Shown here: piece after piece, positions 23,303-32,002 of the stretch
How the letters are laid out: the number at the start of each line of letters is the position of its first letter
Numbering within the stretch: the stretch's first letter is position 1
Source of the DNA: Streptomyces fradiae
Lineage (GTDB): Bacteria; Actinomycetota; Actinomycetes; Streptomycetales; Streptomycetaceae
Assembly: GCF_041270065.1 (NCBI RefSeq)
Contig: NZ_CP065958.1
Coordinates: forward strand, 4,340,001-4,404,000
Direction of reading: 5' to 3'
Length of the DNA: 64,000 bases
Notes under the pieces: model-generated
The model's database searches: none
Told to the model about the DNA's origin: nothing
The model's input: only the letters and a program-made list of their open reading frames with translations
Made by a program: the position numbers and the translations under genes

Positions 23303-24958
23303 ATGGAGACCGAGTCGGAGCCGTACGTCCGTCTTGCGACCCTGCGTCAGCTGCATCAGGTCGTGGCGGACCTCAACACCGCCCGAAGCCTTGCGGACAC
23401 CGTGCAGGCAGTCGCCGACGGCATCGTCGCGGGCCTCAACTATGAGCTGGCCTGCGTCAACCTCGTGCGCCCCGACGGCGATCTGATCGTCTCCGCCTTC
23501 GCCGGCAGCCCCGCCGCCGAGGCCCTGATCACCGGCCGGGTCGGCTCCCGGACCTCCTGGGACCGGCGGCTCGCCATGGGCGAGGCCTGGGGCGACCTGC
23601 GGTTCATCCCGCACACCGAGGGCTGGGTGCTCATCGAGGACGACGTCCCGCAGTGGCACACCGAGGGCCCCGCCCCCCGCTTCGAGGACGAGTGGCACCC
23701 GCACGACCGCCTCTACGCCCCCATGTATGCCTCCGGCTCCGGCCGCGAGCTGCTCGGCGTGATCTCCGTCGACCGCCCGCGCAACGGGCGGCACCCCGGC
23801 CCCTGGGGCCGCGAGGCGCTCCAGATGTACGCCTCGCAGGCCGCCATCGCCATCAGCAACGCCCGGCTCCGCTCCAACATGCAGCGCGCCCTGATACGCC
23901 TGGAGCGCGAGCAGCAGGCCCTGCGGGCCAGCGAGGAGTCGTTCCGGCAGGCCTTCGAGTACGCGCCGTCCGGCATGGCCATCGCCGAGATGGGCGGCGA
24001 CCAGCACGGACGCCTGCTGCGCACCAACGACGCCCTGTGCCGGCTGCTCGGCCGCCCCGCCTCCGTGATGCGCCGCTACAGCTTCGCCGACCTCGTCCAC
24101 CCCGAGGACATAGGCACCCTGCTGCGCACCTCCGCCGAGGGCGGGCGCGCCGAGCTGCGCCTGGGCCGCCGGGACGGCACGTACGTCTGGGTCTCGCTCC
24201 GCAACTCCGTCGTCGCCGACACCGCCGACGGCCCCCGCTTCCTCCTCACCCACGTCGAGGACATAGAGGAGCGCAAGCGGCATGAGCTCCAGCTCGCCCA
24301 CCGCGCCTCGCACGACGCCCTCACCGGCCTCCCCAACAGCGCCGAGCTGCGCTCCCGGCTCTCCGCCCGGCTCTGCGAGCGCCCCTTCGCCGCCTCCGCC
24401 CCCGAGGGCACGCCCGGCTTCGAGCCGCCGTACGGCTACGACGAGTACGACTACGAGCACGAGCACGGCTTCGGCTTCTCCCCGGCGGCCGGCACCCCCG
24501 GGGCGTACGACGGGCATGTGCACTCCGTCGCCCCCACCGGCGGCGACGTCGACGACGGCACGAAGGGCCTCGCCGTCCTCTTCTGCGACCTCGACGGCTT
24601 CAAGTCGATCAACGACCGCTTCGGGCACCACACCGGCGACGCCGTGCTCATCGAGGTGGCCCGCCGGCTCACCACGGGCGTACGGGACGGGGACACGGTG
24701 GCGCGGCTCGGCGGCGACGAGTTCGTCGTCCTCGCCGACGGCCTCGGCTCGGCCGACGCGGCCGACCTCGCGGTCCGGCTGCGGAACGCGATCATCCCGC
24801 CGATCCGGGTGGACGGGCGGGCGGTACGGGTCGGGGCGAGCTTCGGGATCGGCTGGGCCGAGTGCGGCATGACCGTCGAAGAGGTCCTGAACAGCGCCGA
24901 CCAGCGGATGTACATCGAGAAGCGGTCCCGGTCGAAGGTCCACCGCCGGGCCGGATAG
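23303..24958 (+). CDS. cdgB: Diguanylate cyclase CdgB (GAF-PAS-GGDEF)
   Basis: A 551-aa cytoplasmic enzyme making cyclic di-GMP from two GTP. A GAF domain (about 20-190; ADGIVAGLNYELACVNLV, HDRLYAPMYAS, GVISVDRPRNGRHPGPWG) is followed by a PAS domain (about 205-330; SEESFRQAFEYAPSGMAIAEM, RYSFADLVHPED) and a GGDEF domain. The active-site GGDEF is at 470-474, with the inhibitory RxxD site (RDGD, 461-464) exactly five residues before, so product inhibition is expected. An unusual low-complexity acidic/aromatic insert (about 357-418) splits the GGDEF domain after LTGLPNSAELRSRL. Order and neighbours match cdgB of S. coelicolor, a regulator of morphological development. Confidence 0.88.
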   Translation: METESEPYVRLATLRQLHQVVADLNTARSLADTVQAVADGIVAGLNYELACVNLVRPDGDLIVSAFAGSPAAEALITGRVGSRTSWDRRLAMGEAWGDLRFIPHTEGWVLIEDDVPQWHTEGPAPRFEDEWHPHDRLYAPMYASGSGRELLGVISVDRPRNGRHPGPWGREALQMYASQAAIAISNARLRSNMQRALIRLEREQQALRASEESFRQAFEYAPSGMAIAEMGGDQHGRLLRTNDALCRLLGRPASVMRRYSFADLVHPEDIGTLLRTSAEGGRAELRLGRRDGTYVWVSLRNSVVADTADGPRFLLTHVEDIEERKRHELQLAHRASHDALTGLPNSAELRSRLSARLCERPFAASAPEGTPGFEPPYGYDEYDYEHEHGFGFSPAAGTPGAYDGHVHSVAPTGGDVDDGTKGLAVLFCDLDGFKSINDRFGHHTGDAVLIEVARRLTTGVRDGDTVARLGGDEFVVLADGLGSADAADLAVRLRNAIIPPIRVDGRAVRVGASFGIGWAECGMTVEEVLNSADQRMYIEKRSRSKVHRRAG

Positions 24959-24959
24959 G

Positions 24960-25007
24960 CCGTACGAGGCCCCGCACAGCCGTCCGTACGAGGCCCCGCA
25001 CGGCCGT
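24960..25007. repeat. Two tandem 24-bp repeats between cdgB and the CBM gene
   Basis: CCGTACGAGGCCCCGCAC(A/G)GCCGT occurs twice head to tail (24960-24983 and 24984-25007), differing at one base. The repeat begins 2 bases after the cdgB stop codon. Confidence 0.75.
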
Positions 25008-25110
25008 CATTCACCGGACGTACACGAAGCGCCGAACCGGTGGCACGGCCGTACGAGGTAGGCTCGGCCGGTCGGCGACGGCTGGCGAGCAGGGAAAAGG
25101 AGTGACCCGG

Positions 25111-26103
25111 ATGGCTGCCGGTAACGACGGCACGAACAAGCCCGAGGACGACGATCCGTTCGGCTATCTGTACGCCGACGGTCAGGCGGCGGGTGCACAG
25201 CCGCCCTCCGGCGGCGGCTACGGCTACCCGGGTCCGGCCGCCCAGCCGGGCGTGCCCCGCACCTCGTACAACCAGGTCCGCACGGTCGGCGAGCGCCAGT
25301 ACGGCGGCCACCAGCAGCAGGCGCAGGCGCCGTTCCCGCAGCAGCAGGGGTACGGGCAGCAGCAGCCGGGGTACGGTCAGCCGAACCCGCAGTACGCGGC
25401 CCCCGAGACGTACCCCGGCGGCGGCGCCCACCGGCCCGGCCCGGCGCAGCCCGCCGGCCGTGGCGGCGGTGGCGGCGGCCGGGGCCCCAACACCAAGGGC
25501 CTGCTGATCGGCGCCGTCGCGGTCGTCGCGGTGGTCGTGGCCGGCATCACCGCCGCCGTGATCGCCAACAGCGGCGACAAGACGAACGACGCGGGCGGCA
25601 CGGGCGGCTCACCGACGGGCGCGCCGACCCAGGTCTCGGAGTCCCCCTCGGTCGACCCCAGCCAGTCCTCGAAGCCCCCGCAGGCGCTGCCGCAGCAGGA
25701 CGCGGCGACCCTGAAGCTGGGCGGCTCGGCGGCGCTCGCCAAGGACATCAAGGGTGCGGAGGGCGCGGACGGCGCGTACGTCACCGGGTTCAACGCGCTC
25801 GGGTCCTCGGTGACCTGGCAGGCGGACGTCGAGAAGGCCGGCACCTACCGGCTGTACGTGCGCTACGCGATCCCGGCGAAGGACGCCAACGCCACGCTGA
25901 CGGTCAACGACAAGGCCAACAGCAACCCGATAGGCCTGAAGAACTTCATCAACTCCTCGGACCCGAACCTCGAGAAGAACTGGCAGACCACCTGGGCGCC
26001 GGTCGATCTCAAGCAGGGGCAGAACACGATCAAGATGTCCTGCGAGCAGGGCAATCAGTGCGACGTGATCTTCGACTGGCTGGAGATCCGGCCGAACGCG
26101 TAG
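25111..26103 (+). CDS. Membrane-anchored carbohydrate-binding protein (CBM6/35-like)
   Basis: A 330-aa single-pass protein. Residues 1-130 are a cytoplasmic low-complexity tail rich in Gln, Gly, Pro and Tyr (QQQ runs, GYGQQQPGYGQ). The transmembrane helix is 131-152 (LLIGAVAVVAVVVAGITAAVIA). A Ser/Thr/Pro linker follows, then an extracellular beta-sandwich from about 200 (LKLGGSAALAKDIKGAEGADGAYVTGFNALGSSVTWQADVEKAGTYRLYVRYA ... GQNTIKMSCEQGNQCDVIFDWLEI), the CBM35/CBM6 pattern. It probably binds a cell-wall or extracellular glycan. ATG 25111 has GGAG 8 bases upstream; an in-frame GTG at 25102 is the alternative. Confidence 0.85.
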   Translation: MAAGNDGTNKPEDDDPFGYLYADGQAAGAQPPSGGGYGYPGPAAQPGVPRTSYNQVRTVGERQYGGHQQQAQAPFPQQQGYGQQQPGYGQPNPQYAAPETYPGGGAHRPGPAQPAGRGGGGGGRGPNTKGLLIGAVAVVAVVVAGITAAVIANSGDKTNDAGGTGGSPTGAPTQVSESPSVDPSQSSKPPQALPQQDAATLKLGGSAALAKDIKGAEGADGAYVTGFNALGSSVTWQADVEKAGTYRLYVRYAIPAKDANATLTVNDKANSNPIGLKNFINSSDPNLEKNWQTTWAPVDLKQGQNTIKMSCEQGNQCDVIFDWLEIRPNA

Positions 26104-26133
26104 CCGGGTCCTTCGCCAGGAAAGCCCGTACGC

Positions 26134-27075
26134 TCACGCCGCCGCTCGGTCGTGGACCGTGATGCGGGGGAGCAGGGACTCGTACGCCGACTCGTCGAAC
26201 TCGCCGGCCACCGGGGAGAGGACGGTCGCGGCGGAGAGCGCCACGGCGTGGCTGAGGCGGGTGGGCCAGTCGGTGCCGTCGACGAGGCCGGCGAGGAGCG
26301 CGGCGACGGCGGAGTCGCCGGCGCCCGTCGGGTTGCCCTTCACGGGGGCCGGTGGGGCGGCCTGCCACAGGCCGTCGGGGGTGGCGGCGAGCAGGCCGTC
26401 GGGGCCGAGCGAGGTGACGACGGCGTGGGCGCCGCGGCGGCGGGCGTCGCGGGTGGCCCGGTAGGGCTCGCGGGAGCCGGTGAGCTGGGCGAGCTCGGCC
26501 GCGTTGGGCTTGATGAGTTCGGGGCGGGCGGCGATGCCGCGGCGCAGCGGTTCGCCGCTGGTGTCGAGCAGCGCGGGGACGCCGGCGGCGCGGGCGAGCC
26601 GGACGAGTTCGGCGTACGCGCCGACGTGGATGCCCGGCGGGAGGCTGCCGCACAGGGCCACGGCCCGGGCCCCGTCGAGGAGTCGGGTGAAGCGTGCGGT
26701 GAACGCGGCCCATTCCGCAGGGGAGATGGCCGGGCCGGGTTCGTTGAGCTGCGTGGTGTCGCCGCTGGCGGCGTCGACGACGGCGACGGTGCGGCGGGTG
26801 GCGCCGGCGATCGGGACCAGTGCGTCGTGGACCCGGCCGGGGAGGCCGGCGGTGGTGGCGGCGAGCAGGCCGCGTACGGTCTCGCCGGTGGCGCCGCCGG
26901 TGAAGCCGGTGACGACGGTCTCGTGGCCGAGGGCGCCGAGCACGCGGGCCACGTTGAGGCCTTTGCCGCCGGGGCGTTCGATGACCTGGGTGACGCGGTG
27001 CGAGGCGTGCGGGAGGAGCGCGGGGACGCGATAGGTGAGGTCGAGCGCGGTGTTGAGGGTGACCGTCAGGATCAC
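26134..27075 (-). CDS. 1-phosphofructokinase family sugar kinase (PfkB)
   Basis: A 313-aa ribokinase/PfkB-family kinase. It begins VILTVTLNTALDLTYRVP, the standard PfkB-II start. The substrate-binding GGKGLNVARVLGALGHETVVTGFTGG and the C-terminal NPTGAGDSAVAALLAGLVDG with the catalytic Asp are both intact. Relatives phosphorylate fructose-1-phosphate or tagatose-6-phosphate. Placement beside nagKA suggests aminosugar or hexose-phosphate metabolism. GTG 27075 is chosen because GAGGTGG lies just upstream and the motif starts there. A hairpin terminator (27140-27173) separates it from nagA on the same strand, so it probably has its own promoter. Confidence 0.88.
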   Translation of the reverse strand: MILTVTLNTALDLTYRVPALLPHASHRVTQVIERPGGKGLNVARVLGALGHETVVTGFTGGATGETVRGLLAATTAGLPGRVHDALVPIAGATRRTVAVVDAASGDTTQLNEPGPAISPAEWAAFTARFTRLLDGARAVALCGSLPPGIHVGAYAELVRLARAAGVPALLDTSGEPLRRGIAARPELIKPNAAELAQLTGSREPYRATRDARRRGAHAVVTSLGPDGLLAATPDGLWQAAPPAPVKGNPTGAGDSAVAALLAGLVDGTDWPTRLSHAVALSAATVLSPVAGEFDESAYESLLPRITVHDRAAA

Positions 27076-27139
27076 CGGCCCACCTCCCCCTGTCCCTGGT
27101 TTTGTGCTGTCGCCGGGCGCCCTGATCATGCCAAACAGA

Positions 27140-27173
27140 AGGCGGTTGGCCCAGACCCCCGGACCAACCGCCT
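27140..27173. terminator. Hairpin terminator after nagA
   Basis: AGGCGGTTGG (27140-27149) and CCAACCGCCT (27164-27173) form a perfect 10-bp stem with a 14-base loop in the gap between nagA and the PfkB gene. Confidence 0.7.
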
Positions 27174-27203
27174 GGACCACGCCTGGAGAAGGCGCGGGCG
27201 AAA

Positions 27204-28349
27204 TCAGCCCAGCTCGGGCTCAACCACCCACGCGCCCTTGCGCATCACGCCCTTGAGCTCGAAGTCCGCGTCGAGGACGACGAGGTCGGCGTCCTTGCCG
27301 GGCTCCAGGGAGCCGACCCGGTCGTACACGCCGAGCAGCTTCGCGGGGTTGGCGGAGATGGCCTGGACGACAGACTCGACGGGCAGCCCGTCGATCGTCG
27401 CGGCGCGCTTGAACGCGCGGTCGAGGGTCAGGGTGGAGCCCGCGATGGAGCCGCCCTCGACGAGCCGGGCGACGCTGTCCTTCACCTCGACCTCCAGCGG
27501 GCCGAGCATGTAGCGCCCGTCGCCGAAGCCGGCCGCGTCCATGGCGTCGGTGATGAAGGCGACCCGCTCGGGGCCGGCGTGGTGGAAGGCGAGTTCCAGG
27601 GCGGCGGGGTGCAGGTGGGTGCCGTCGTTGATGAGCTCGACGGTGATCCGCTCGTCCTCCAGGAGCGCGGCGATGGGGCCGGGCGCGCGGTGGCCGAGGG
27701 CGGGCATCGCGTTGTAGAGGTGGGTGGCGACGGTGGCGCCCGCGTCGATGGCCGCCTGGGTCTGCTCGTACGTGGCGTCGGTGTGGCCGATCGCGGCGAT
27801 CACGCCGTGCTCGGCGAGCAGCCGTACGGAGTCGAGGCCGCCGGGCAGCTCGGTCGCGAGGGTCACCATGCGGGCCTGGCCGCGCGCGGCGTCGATCAGC
27901 TTGCGCACCTCGGCGGGGTCGGGGTCGCGCAGCAGGGTCTCGTCGTGGGCGCCCTTGCGGCAGGGCGAGATGAAGGGGCCCTCGAAGTGGATGCCGGCGA
28001 GGTCGCCCTGCTCGGCGAGCTCGGAGAGCAGCCCGGCCCGCTGGGTGAGGAAGTCCATGTCGCCGGTGACGAAGGAGGCGACGACGGTGGTCGTGCCGTG
28101 CTGCTGGTGGGTGCGGACGCCGGTGAGGATCTCGTCGACGGTGCCGGAGGTGAAGGACGCGCCGCCGCCGCCGTGGTTGTGCATGTCGACGAAGCCGGGC
28201 ACGAGCCAGTGGCCGGACAGATCGAGGGTTCGGGCCTCCGCGTGGGCGGCGCCCGCGATGCGGCCGTTCTCGACGATCACTCGTCCGTTCTCGACGGTCC
28301 CGGTCGGCAGCACCACGCGGGCCCCGGTGAGAACTGTGGAAACGGCCAT
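27204..28349 (-). CDS. nagA: N-acetylglucosamine-6-phosphate deacetylase NagA
   Basis: A 381-aa amidohydrolase converting GlcNAc-6-P to glucosamine-6-P plus acetate. Motifs: LVPGFVDMHNHGGGGASF (metal-binding HxH and substrate loop), GIHFEGPFISPCRKGAHD (metal Glu), AAIGHTDATYEQTQAAIDAGATVATHLYNAM (two His), and FITDAMDAAGFGDG (catalytic Asp). ATG 28349 shares one base with the nagK stop (TGATG), so the two are translationally coupled. The operon is probably under DasR control through the site at 29330-29345. Confidence 0.93.
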   Translation of the reverse strand: MAVSTVLTGARVVLPTGTVENGRVIVENGRIAGAAHAEARTLDLSGHWLVPGFVDMHNHGGGGASFTSGTVDEILTGVRTHQQHGTTTVVASFVTGDMDFLTQRAGLLSELAEQGDLAGIHFEGPFISPCRKGAHDETLLRDPDPAEVRKLIDAARGQARMVTLATELPGGLDSVRLLAEHGVIAAIGHTDATYEQTQAAIDAGATVATHLYNAMPALGHRAPGPIAALLEDERITVELINDGTHLHPAALELAFHHAGPERVAFITDAMDAAGFGDGRYMLGPLEVEVKDSVARLVEGGSIAGSTLTLDRAFKRAATIDGLPVESVVQAISANPAKLLGVYDRVGSLEPGKDADLVVLDADFELKGVMRKGAWVVEPELG

Positions 28350-29302
28350 CAGGCGGATACCTCCGAGTCGGATTCGGTTGAGCCCTGAGCGAGCAGGTCC
28401 CAGGCGAGGAGGCCCGCGCCCAGGCATCCGGCGGTGTCCCCGAGGGCCGCCGGGACGATGGCGGGCAGCTTCTGGAACGTGACGCGCTCCTCCACGGCGG
28501 CCCGAAGGGGTGTGAACAACGTTTCCCCTGCTTCGGCGAGACCGCCACCGATGATGAGCGTGCGGGGGTCCAGCAGGGTGAGGGCCGTGACCAGACCGTC
28601 GGCGAGCGCGGCGACCGCGTCCTGCCAGACCCGTACGGCGGCGGGGTCGCCGGACTCGACGGCCTTGGCGCAGTCGGCGGCGTCGGCCTCGGGGTCGCCG
28701 GAGGCCTCGGCCCAGGCGAGGGAGACGGCGGAGGCGGAGGCGTAGCGCTCCAGGCAGCCGTGCTGGCCGCAGCCGCACTCCGTACCGCCCGGGCGCACGA
28801 CGATATGGCCGATCTCGCCCGCGTAACCGTGCGCTCCGGCCTCGATCTCGCCGCCGATGCCGATGGCGCCGGCGATGCCGGTGCCGAGCGGGACGAAGAG
28901 GAAGCGGTCGGCGCCGTTGCCCGCGCCGATCCGGCCCTCGGCGAGGCCGCCGGTGCGCACGTCGTGGCCGAGGGCCACGGGGATGCCGCCGAGGCGTTCG
29001 CTGAGCAGGGCGCGCATGGGGACGTCACGCCAGCCGAGGTTGGCGGCGTAGACGGCGATGCCGTTCGCGGCGTCGACGATGCCGGGGACGGCGACGCCGG
29101 CGGCCGCGGCGGGCTGGCCGTACCGCTCCTGGCCGAGCGCGCGCAGCTCCTGGGCGAACCCGAGGATCGTCTCGACGACGGCCTCGGGCCCGCGCTCGCG
29201 GGCGGTGGCGCGACGGGCCTCGTGGAGCAGGGTGCCGTCCGCCCCGACGAGGGCGGCCTTCATGCCGGTGCCGCCCACATCGAGGGCGATGACGTGTCTC
29301 AC
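28349..29302 (-). CDS. nagK: ROK-family N-acetylglucosamine kinase
   Basis: A 317-aa ROK kinase. The ATP phosphate motif is IALDVGGTGMKAALVGADG, the catalytic Asp lies in GIPVALGHDVRTGGLAE, and the ROK zinc motif is VRPGGTECGCGQHGCLERYASA (C-x-C-x4-C), with the Glu of the ROK signature. It phosphorylates an aminosugar or glucose. Coupling to nagA argues for GlcNAc, and the pair matches the nagKA operon of S. coelicolor as I recall it. It is divergent from a solute-binding protein gene. Confidence 0.88.
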   Translation of the reverse strand: MRHVIALDVGGTGMKAALVGADGTLLHEARRATARERGPEAVVETILGFAQELRALGQERYGQPAAAAGVAVPGIVDAANGIAVYAANLGWRDVPMRALLSERLGGIPVALGHDVRTGGLAEGRIGAGNGADRFLFVPLGTGIAGAIGIGGEIEAGAHGYAGEIGHIVVRPGGTECGCGQHGCLERYASASAVSLAWAEASGDPEADAADCAKAVESGDPAAVRVWQDAVAALADGLVTALTLLDPRTLIIGGGLAEAGETLFTPLRAAVEERVTFQKLPAIVPAALGDTAGCLGAGLLAWDLLAQGSTESDSEVSA

Positions 29303-29329
29303 GGGGACAGTGTCGCGTGTCAGGGGTCG

Positions 29330-29345
29330 AAAGGTCTAGTCCACT
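29330..29345. promoter_or_regulatory. DasR-responsive element (dre) upstream of nagKA
   Basis: AAAGGTCTAGTCCACT matches the dre consensus ACTGGTCTAGACCACT at 13 of 16 positions, including the GGTCTAG core. It lies 28 bp before the nagK start. DasR is the GntR-family GlcNAc regulator of Streptomyces and binds in the absence of glucosamine-6-P. It is also 200 bp from the divergent solute-binding protein gene. Confidence 0.8.
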
Positions 29346-29545
29346 GCGGAGGATTGTTGCGCTCGGATACAAATTCGGCCCCGGCTCCGGCGGCCCGCCG
29401 AAGCCGGCTCCGGCCTCGGCGGCGCGGCGCAGGCGGTGGGATGCGTTGCCGAAGCGATATGCGAGTGGTGTAGACCTCCGGTGAAAATGCGGGAAACTTG
29501 CGGTCGAACATTGTCTCGACGACGAGCAAAAGGTGGGTTACGGCT

Positions 29546-30823
29546 GTGCAGCGGCGACGATTCCTTGGACTGGCCGCAGCGGCCACCACACTCGGGCTGA
29601 CCGCCGGCCTCTCCGGCTGCGGCGCCCTCGGCGGCGACTCCGGCGGCGACGTCACGCTGAGGCTCGTGGCCGCCGACTACGACCTGACCGGCGGCGACTC
29701 CACCAAGAAGTACTGGAACGGCCTGGTCGCCGCCTTCGAGGCGAAGAACCCCGGCGTGAAGGTCCAGGTCCAGATCGAGTCCTGGAACGACGTCGACCGC
29801 AAGGTCGCCGACATGGTCAAGGCCGGCCAGGCGCCCGACGTCGCCCAGATCGGCGCCTACGCCGACTACGCCGCCGCCGAGCAGCTCTACTCCGCCGACG
29901 AGCTGCTGTCCATCCCCGTCCAGGCCAACTTCCTGGCCCCGCTCGTCGACGCCGGCGAGTACAAGCGCACCCAGTACGGGCTGCCCTTCGTCGCCTCCAC
30001 GCGCCTGCTCTTCTACAACGAGGAGCTGTTCGACAAGGCGGGCGTCGACGCGGCCCCGACCACCTGGGCCGAGCTGGCCGCCGCCGCCGAGAAGCTGAAC
30101 AAGAAGGGCGTCACCTACCCCTTCGCGCTGCCCCTCGGCCCCGAGGAGGCCCAGGCCGAGACCATGATGTGGCTGCTCAGCGGAGGGGGCGGCTACATCG
30201 ACGCCACCGGCCACTACAACCTGGACTCCGACGCCAACACCCGCACCTTCGACTGGCTGCGCGACAACCTTGTCACCCCCGGCCTCACCGGCCCCACCGC
30301 CCCCGGCAAGCTGAACCGCAAGGAGGCCTTCGCCGCCTTCGCGCGCGGCGAGGTCGGCATGCTCAACGGGCACCCCTCCCTCATGCAGGAGGCCGCCAAG
30401 AAGGGCGTCAAGGTCGGCAAGGTGCCGCTGCCCGGCACCGACGGCAAGGCCAAGGCCACCATGGGCGTCGCCGACTGGATCATGGGCTTCAAGCAGAACG
30501 GGCACCGCAAGGAGATCGGCGCCTTCCTCGACTTCGTCTTCAGCGACGAGAACGTCCTGAAGTTCGCGGGCGACAACGACCTGCTGCCGGCCACCGTCAC
30601 CGCCTCCGCGACCATGCAGGCCGACCCGAAGTCGGCCGACCTGCGCGAGTTCCTGGAGGCCCTGCCGGACTCCCAGCTGCCGCCGGTCGGCAAGACGTCG
30701 TGGGCGCAGGTCAGCAGCAGCGTGAAGAAGGACATCGGCCGGGCGGTGCAGCCGGGCGTGAAGCCGGCGGAGGTGCTGGCCCGGCTGGCCCGGCAGGCGA
30801 CGGCGGCCGAGAACGCCGAATAA
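29546..30823 (+). CDS. Sugar ABC transporter solute-binding lipoprotein
   Basis: A 425-aa family-1 extracellular solute-binding protein. The leader RRRFLGLAAAATTLGLTAGLSGCGAL combines a twin-arginine-like RRRFL with a lipobox (LSGC), suggesting Tat export and lipid anchoring. The body has VTLRLVAADYDL, WNGLVAAFEAKNPGVKVQVQIESWNDVDRKVADMVKAGQAPDVAQIGAYADYA, and TRLLFYNEELFDKAGVDAAPTTWAEL, typical of family 1. GTG 29546 with AGGTGG upstream is chosen; an in-frame start at 29498 is possible. No permease or ATPase genes are adjacent, so it must use a transporter encoded elsewhere. Confidence 0.9.
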   Translation: MQRRRFLGLAAAATTLGLTAGLSGCGALGGDSGGDVTLRLVAADYDLTGGDSTKKYWNGLVAAFEAKNPGVKVQVQIESWNDVDRKVADMVKAGQAPDVAQIGAYADYAAAEQLYSADELLSIPVQANFLAPLVDAGEYKRTQYGLPFVASTRLLFYNEELFDKAGVDAAPTTWAELAAAAEKLNKKGVTYPFALPLGPEEAQAETMMWLLSGGGGYIDATGHYNLDSDANTRTFDWLRDNLVTPGLTGPTAPGKLNRKEAFAAFARGEVGMLNGHPSLMQEAAKKGVKVGKVPLPGTDGKAKATMGVADWIMGFKQNGHRKEIGAFLDFVFSDENVLKFAGDNDLLPATVTASATMQADPKSADLREFLEALPDSQLPPVGKTSWAQVSSSVKKDIGRAVQPGVKPAEVLARLARQATAAENAE

Positions 30824-30833
30824 ATTGGTCTGT

Positions 30834-31088
30834 ATGACGAGCGAAAACGGGGACCCGGGACACGACGAGCTCGGCGAGCGCGAGCGGGCCGTCCTCGCCG
30901 TGGAACGGCGCTCCTGGCCCGGCCCCGGCGCCAAGGAGCGCGCGGTGCGCGAACAGCTCGGCCTGTCCGCCACCCGTTACTACCAGCTGCTCAACGCGCT
31001 CCTGGACGACCCGCGCGCGCTGGCGCACGACCCGGTCACGGTCAACCGCCTGCGCCGGGTGCGCGACGAGAAGAGCGCGCGCCGCTGA
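30834..31088 (+). CDS. DUF3263 family protein
   Basis: An 84-aa cytoplasmic protein with the DUF3263 core LGERERAVLAVERRSWPGPGAKERAVREQLGLSATRYYQLLNALLDDPRALAHDPVTVNRLRRVR. The AVREQLGLSATRYYQLLN part is a helix-turn-helix-like segment, so DNA binding is plausible but unproven. ATG 30834 lies 10 bp after the solute-binding gene. otsB follows 44 bp downstream, and the three may be one transcript. The family is conserved across Actinobacteria without an assigned function. Confidence 0.88.
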   Translation: MTSENGDPGHDELGERERAVLAVERRSWPGPGAKERAVREQLGLSATRYYQLLNALLDDPRALAHDPVTVNRLRRVRDEKSARR

Positions 31089-31132
31089 CCGTCCCGCTGA
31101 CGGGACCGGCGACCCTGGGTAGGGTCGTGGGC

Positions 31133-32002
31133 ATGGTCAGCAGCCTTCCGCACCCGACCACAGCCGCCGGCCGCGACGGCCTCGCCGCGCTCCTCGCGCG
31201 GCCCGAGAAGGCCGTCGTCGCCCTCGACTTCGACGGGACGCTCGCCGAGATCGTCCCCGACCCGGAACGGGCCCGCGCCCACCCGGGCGCCGTGCCCGCG
31301 CTCGCCGCCCTCGCCCCGCGGGTGGCCGCCGTCGTGGTGGTCACCGGCCGCCCCGCCGGAGTGGCCGTACGGTACGGGGGCTTCGCCGGCGTCCCCGGCC
31401 TGGACCACCTGGTCGTCCTCGGCCATTACGGCGCGGAGCGCTGGGACGCCGTCACCGGCACCGTCCAGGCCGCCGCCCCGCACCCCGGGGTCGCCTCGGT
31501 CCGCGCCGAGCTCCCCGGCTTCCTCGACCGGATCGGCGCCTGGCCCGGCGTCTGGATCGAGGAGAAGGGCCGCGCGGTCGCCGTCCACACCCGCCGCGCC
31601 GAGGACCCGCAGGGCGCCTTCGAGGCCCTGAAGGGCCCCCTCGGCGACCTCGCCACCCACCACGGCCTGGTCCTGGAACCGGGCCGGATGGTCCTGGAGC
31701 TCCGCCCGCCGGGCATGGACAAGGGCGTCGCCCTCGCCGACTACCTCCGCGAGACCGGCGCCCGCTCCGTCCTCTACGCGGGCGACGACCTCGGCGACCT
31801 CCCCGCCTACGCGGCCGTCGAGAAACTCCGCTCCGACGGCACCCCCGGCCTCCTCGTCTGCTCCGCCGCCGAATCCTCCGCGGTCCCCGACCTCGCCGCC
31901 CGCGCCGACCTCACGGTCCCGGGGCCGGCGGCGGTGGTGGGCCTCCTCGCGGGGCTCGCGGAGGCGATGGCGGAAGAGCCGGCGGACGGTCAGGGGGCGT
32001 AG
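31133..32002 (+). CDS. otsB: Trehalose-6-phosphate phosphatase OtsB
   Basis: A 289-aa HAD phosphatase converting trehalose-6-phosphate to trehalose. Motif I is VVALDFDGTLAEIV (nucleophile and acid Asp), motif II VVVTGRP, and motif IV VLYAGDDLGDLPAY. LGHYGAERWDA and PPGMDKGVAL (the Lys of motif III) are typical of OtsB rather than other HAD enzymes. ATG 31133 is preferred over GTG 31127. Its 3' end overlaps that of the convergent giant secreted protein gene by 13 bp. The partner otsA is 6 kb away on the other strand instead of adjacent. Confidence 0.93.
   Translation: MVSSLPHPTTAAGRDGLAALLARPEKAVVALDFDGTLAEIVPDPERARAHPGAVPALAALAPRVAAVVVVTGRPAGVAVRYGGFAGVPGLDHLVVLGHYGAERWDAVTGTVQAAAPHPGVASVRAELPGFLDRIGAWPGVWIEEKGRAVAVHTRRAEDPQGAFEALKGPLGDLATHHGLVLEPGRMVLELRPPGMDKGVALADYLRETGARSVLYAGDDLGDLPAYAAVEKLRSDGTPGLLVCSAAESSAVPDLAARADLTVPGPAAVVGLLAGLAEAMAEEPADGQGA

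Noticed and set aside
25310..25400. CAG/CGG-rich stretch that looks like a repeat array
   Set aside because: It encodes the Gln/Gly tail of the CBM protein; no regular spacers, so not CRISPR or a satellite.
24451..25431. 326-aa minus-strand frame across the end of cdgB
   Set aside because: Antisense shadow of the cdgB 3' end and the CBM gene's low-complexity tail.
29336..30973. 545-aa minus-strand frame opposite the solute-binding protein
   Set aside because: It is the antisense shadow of a well-supported gene and has no recognisable domain.
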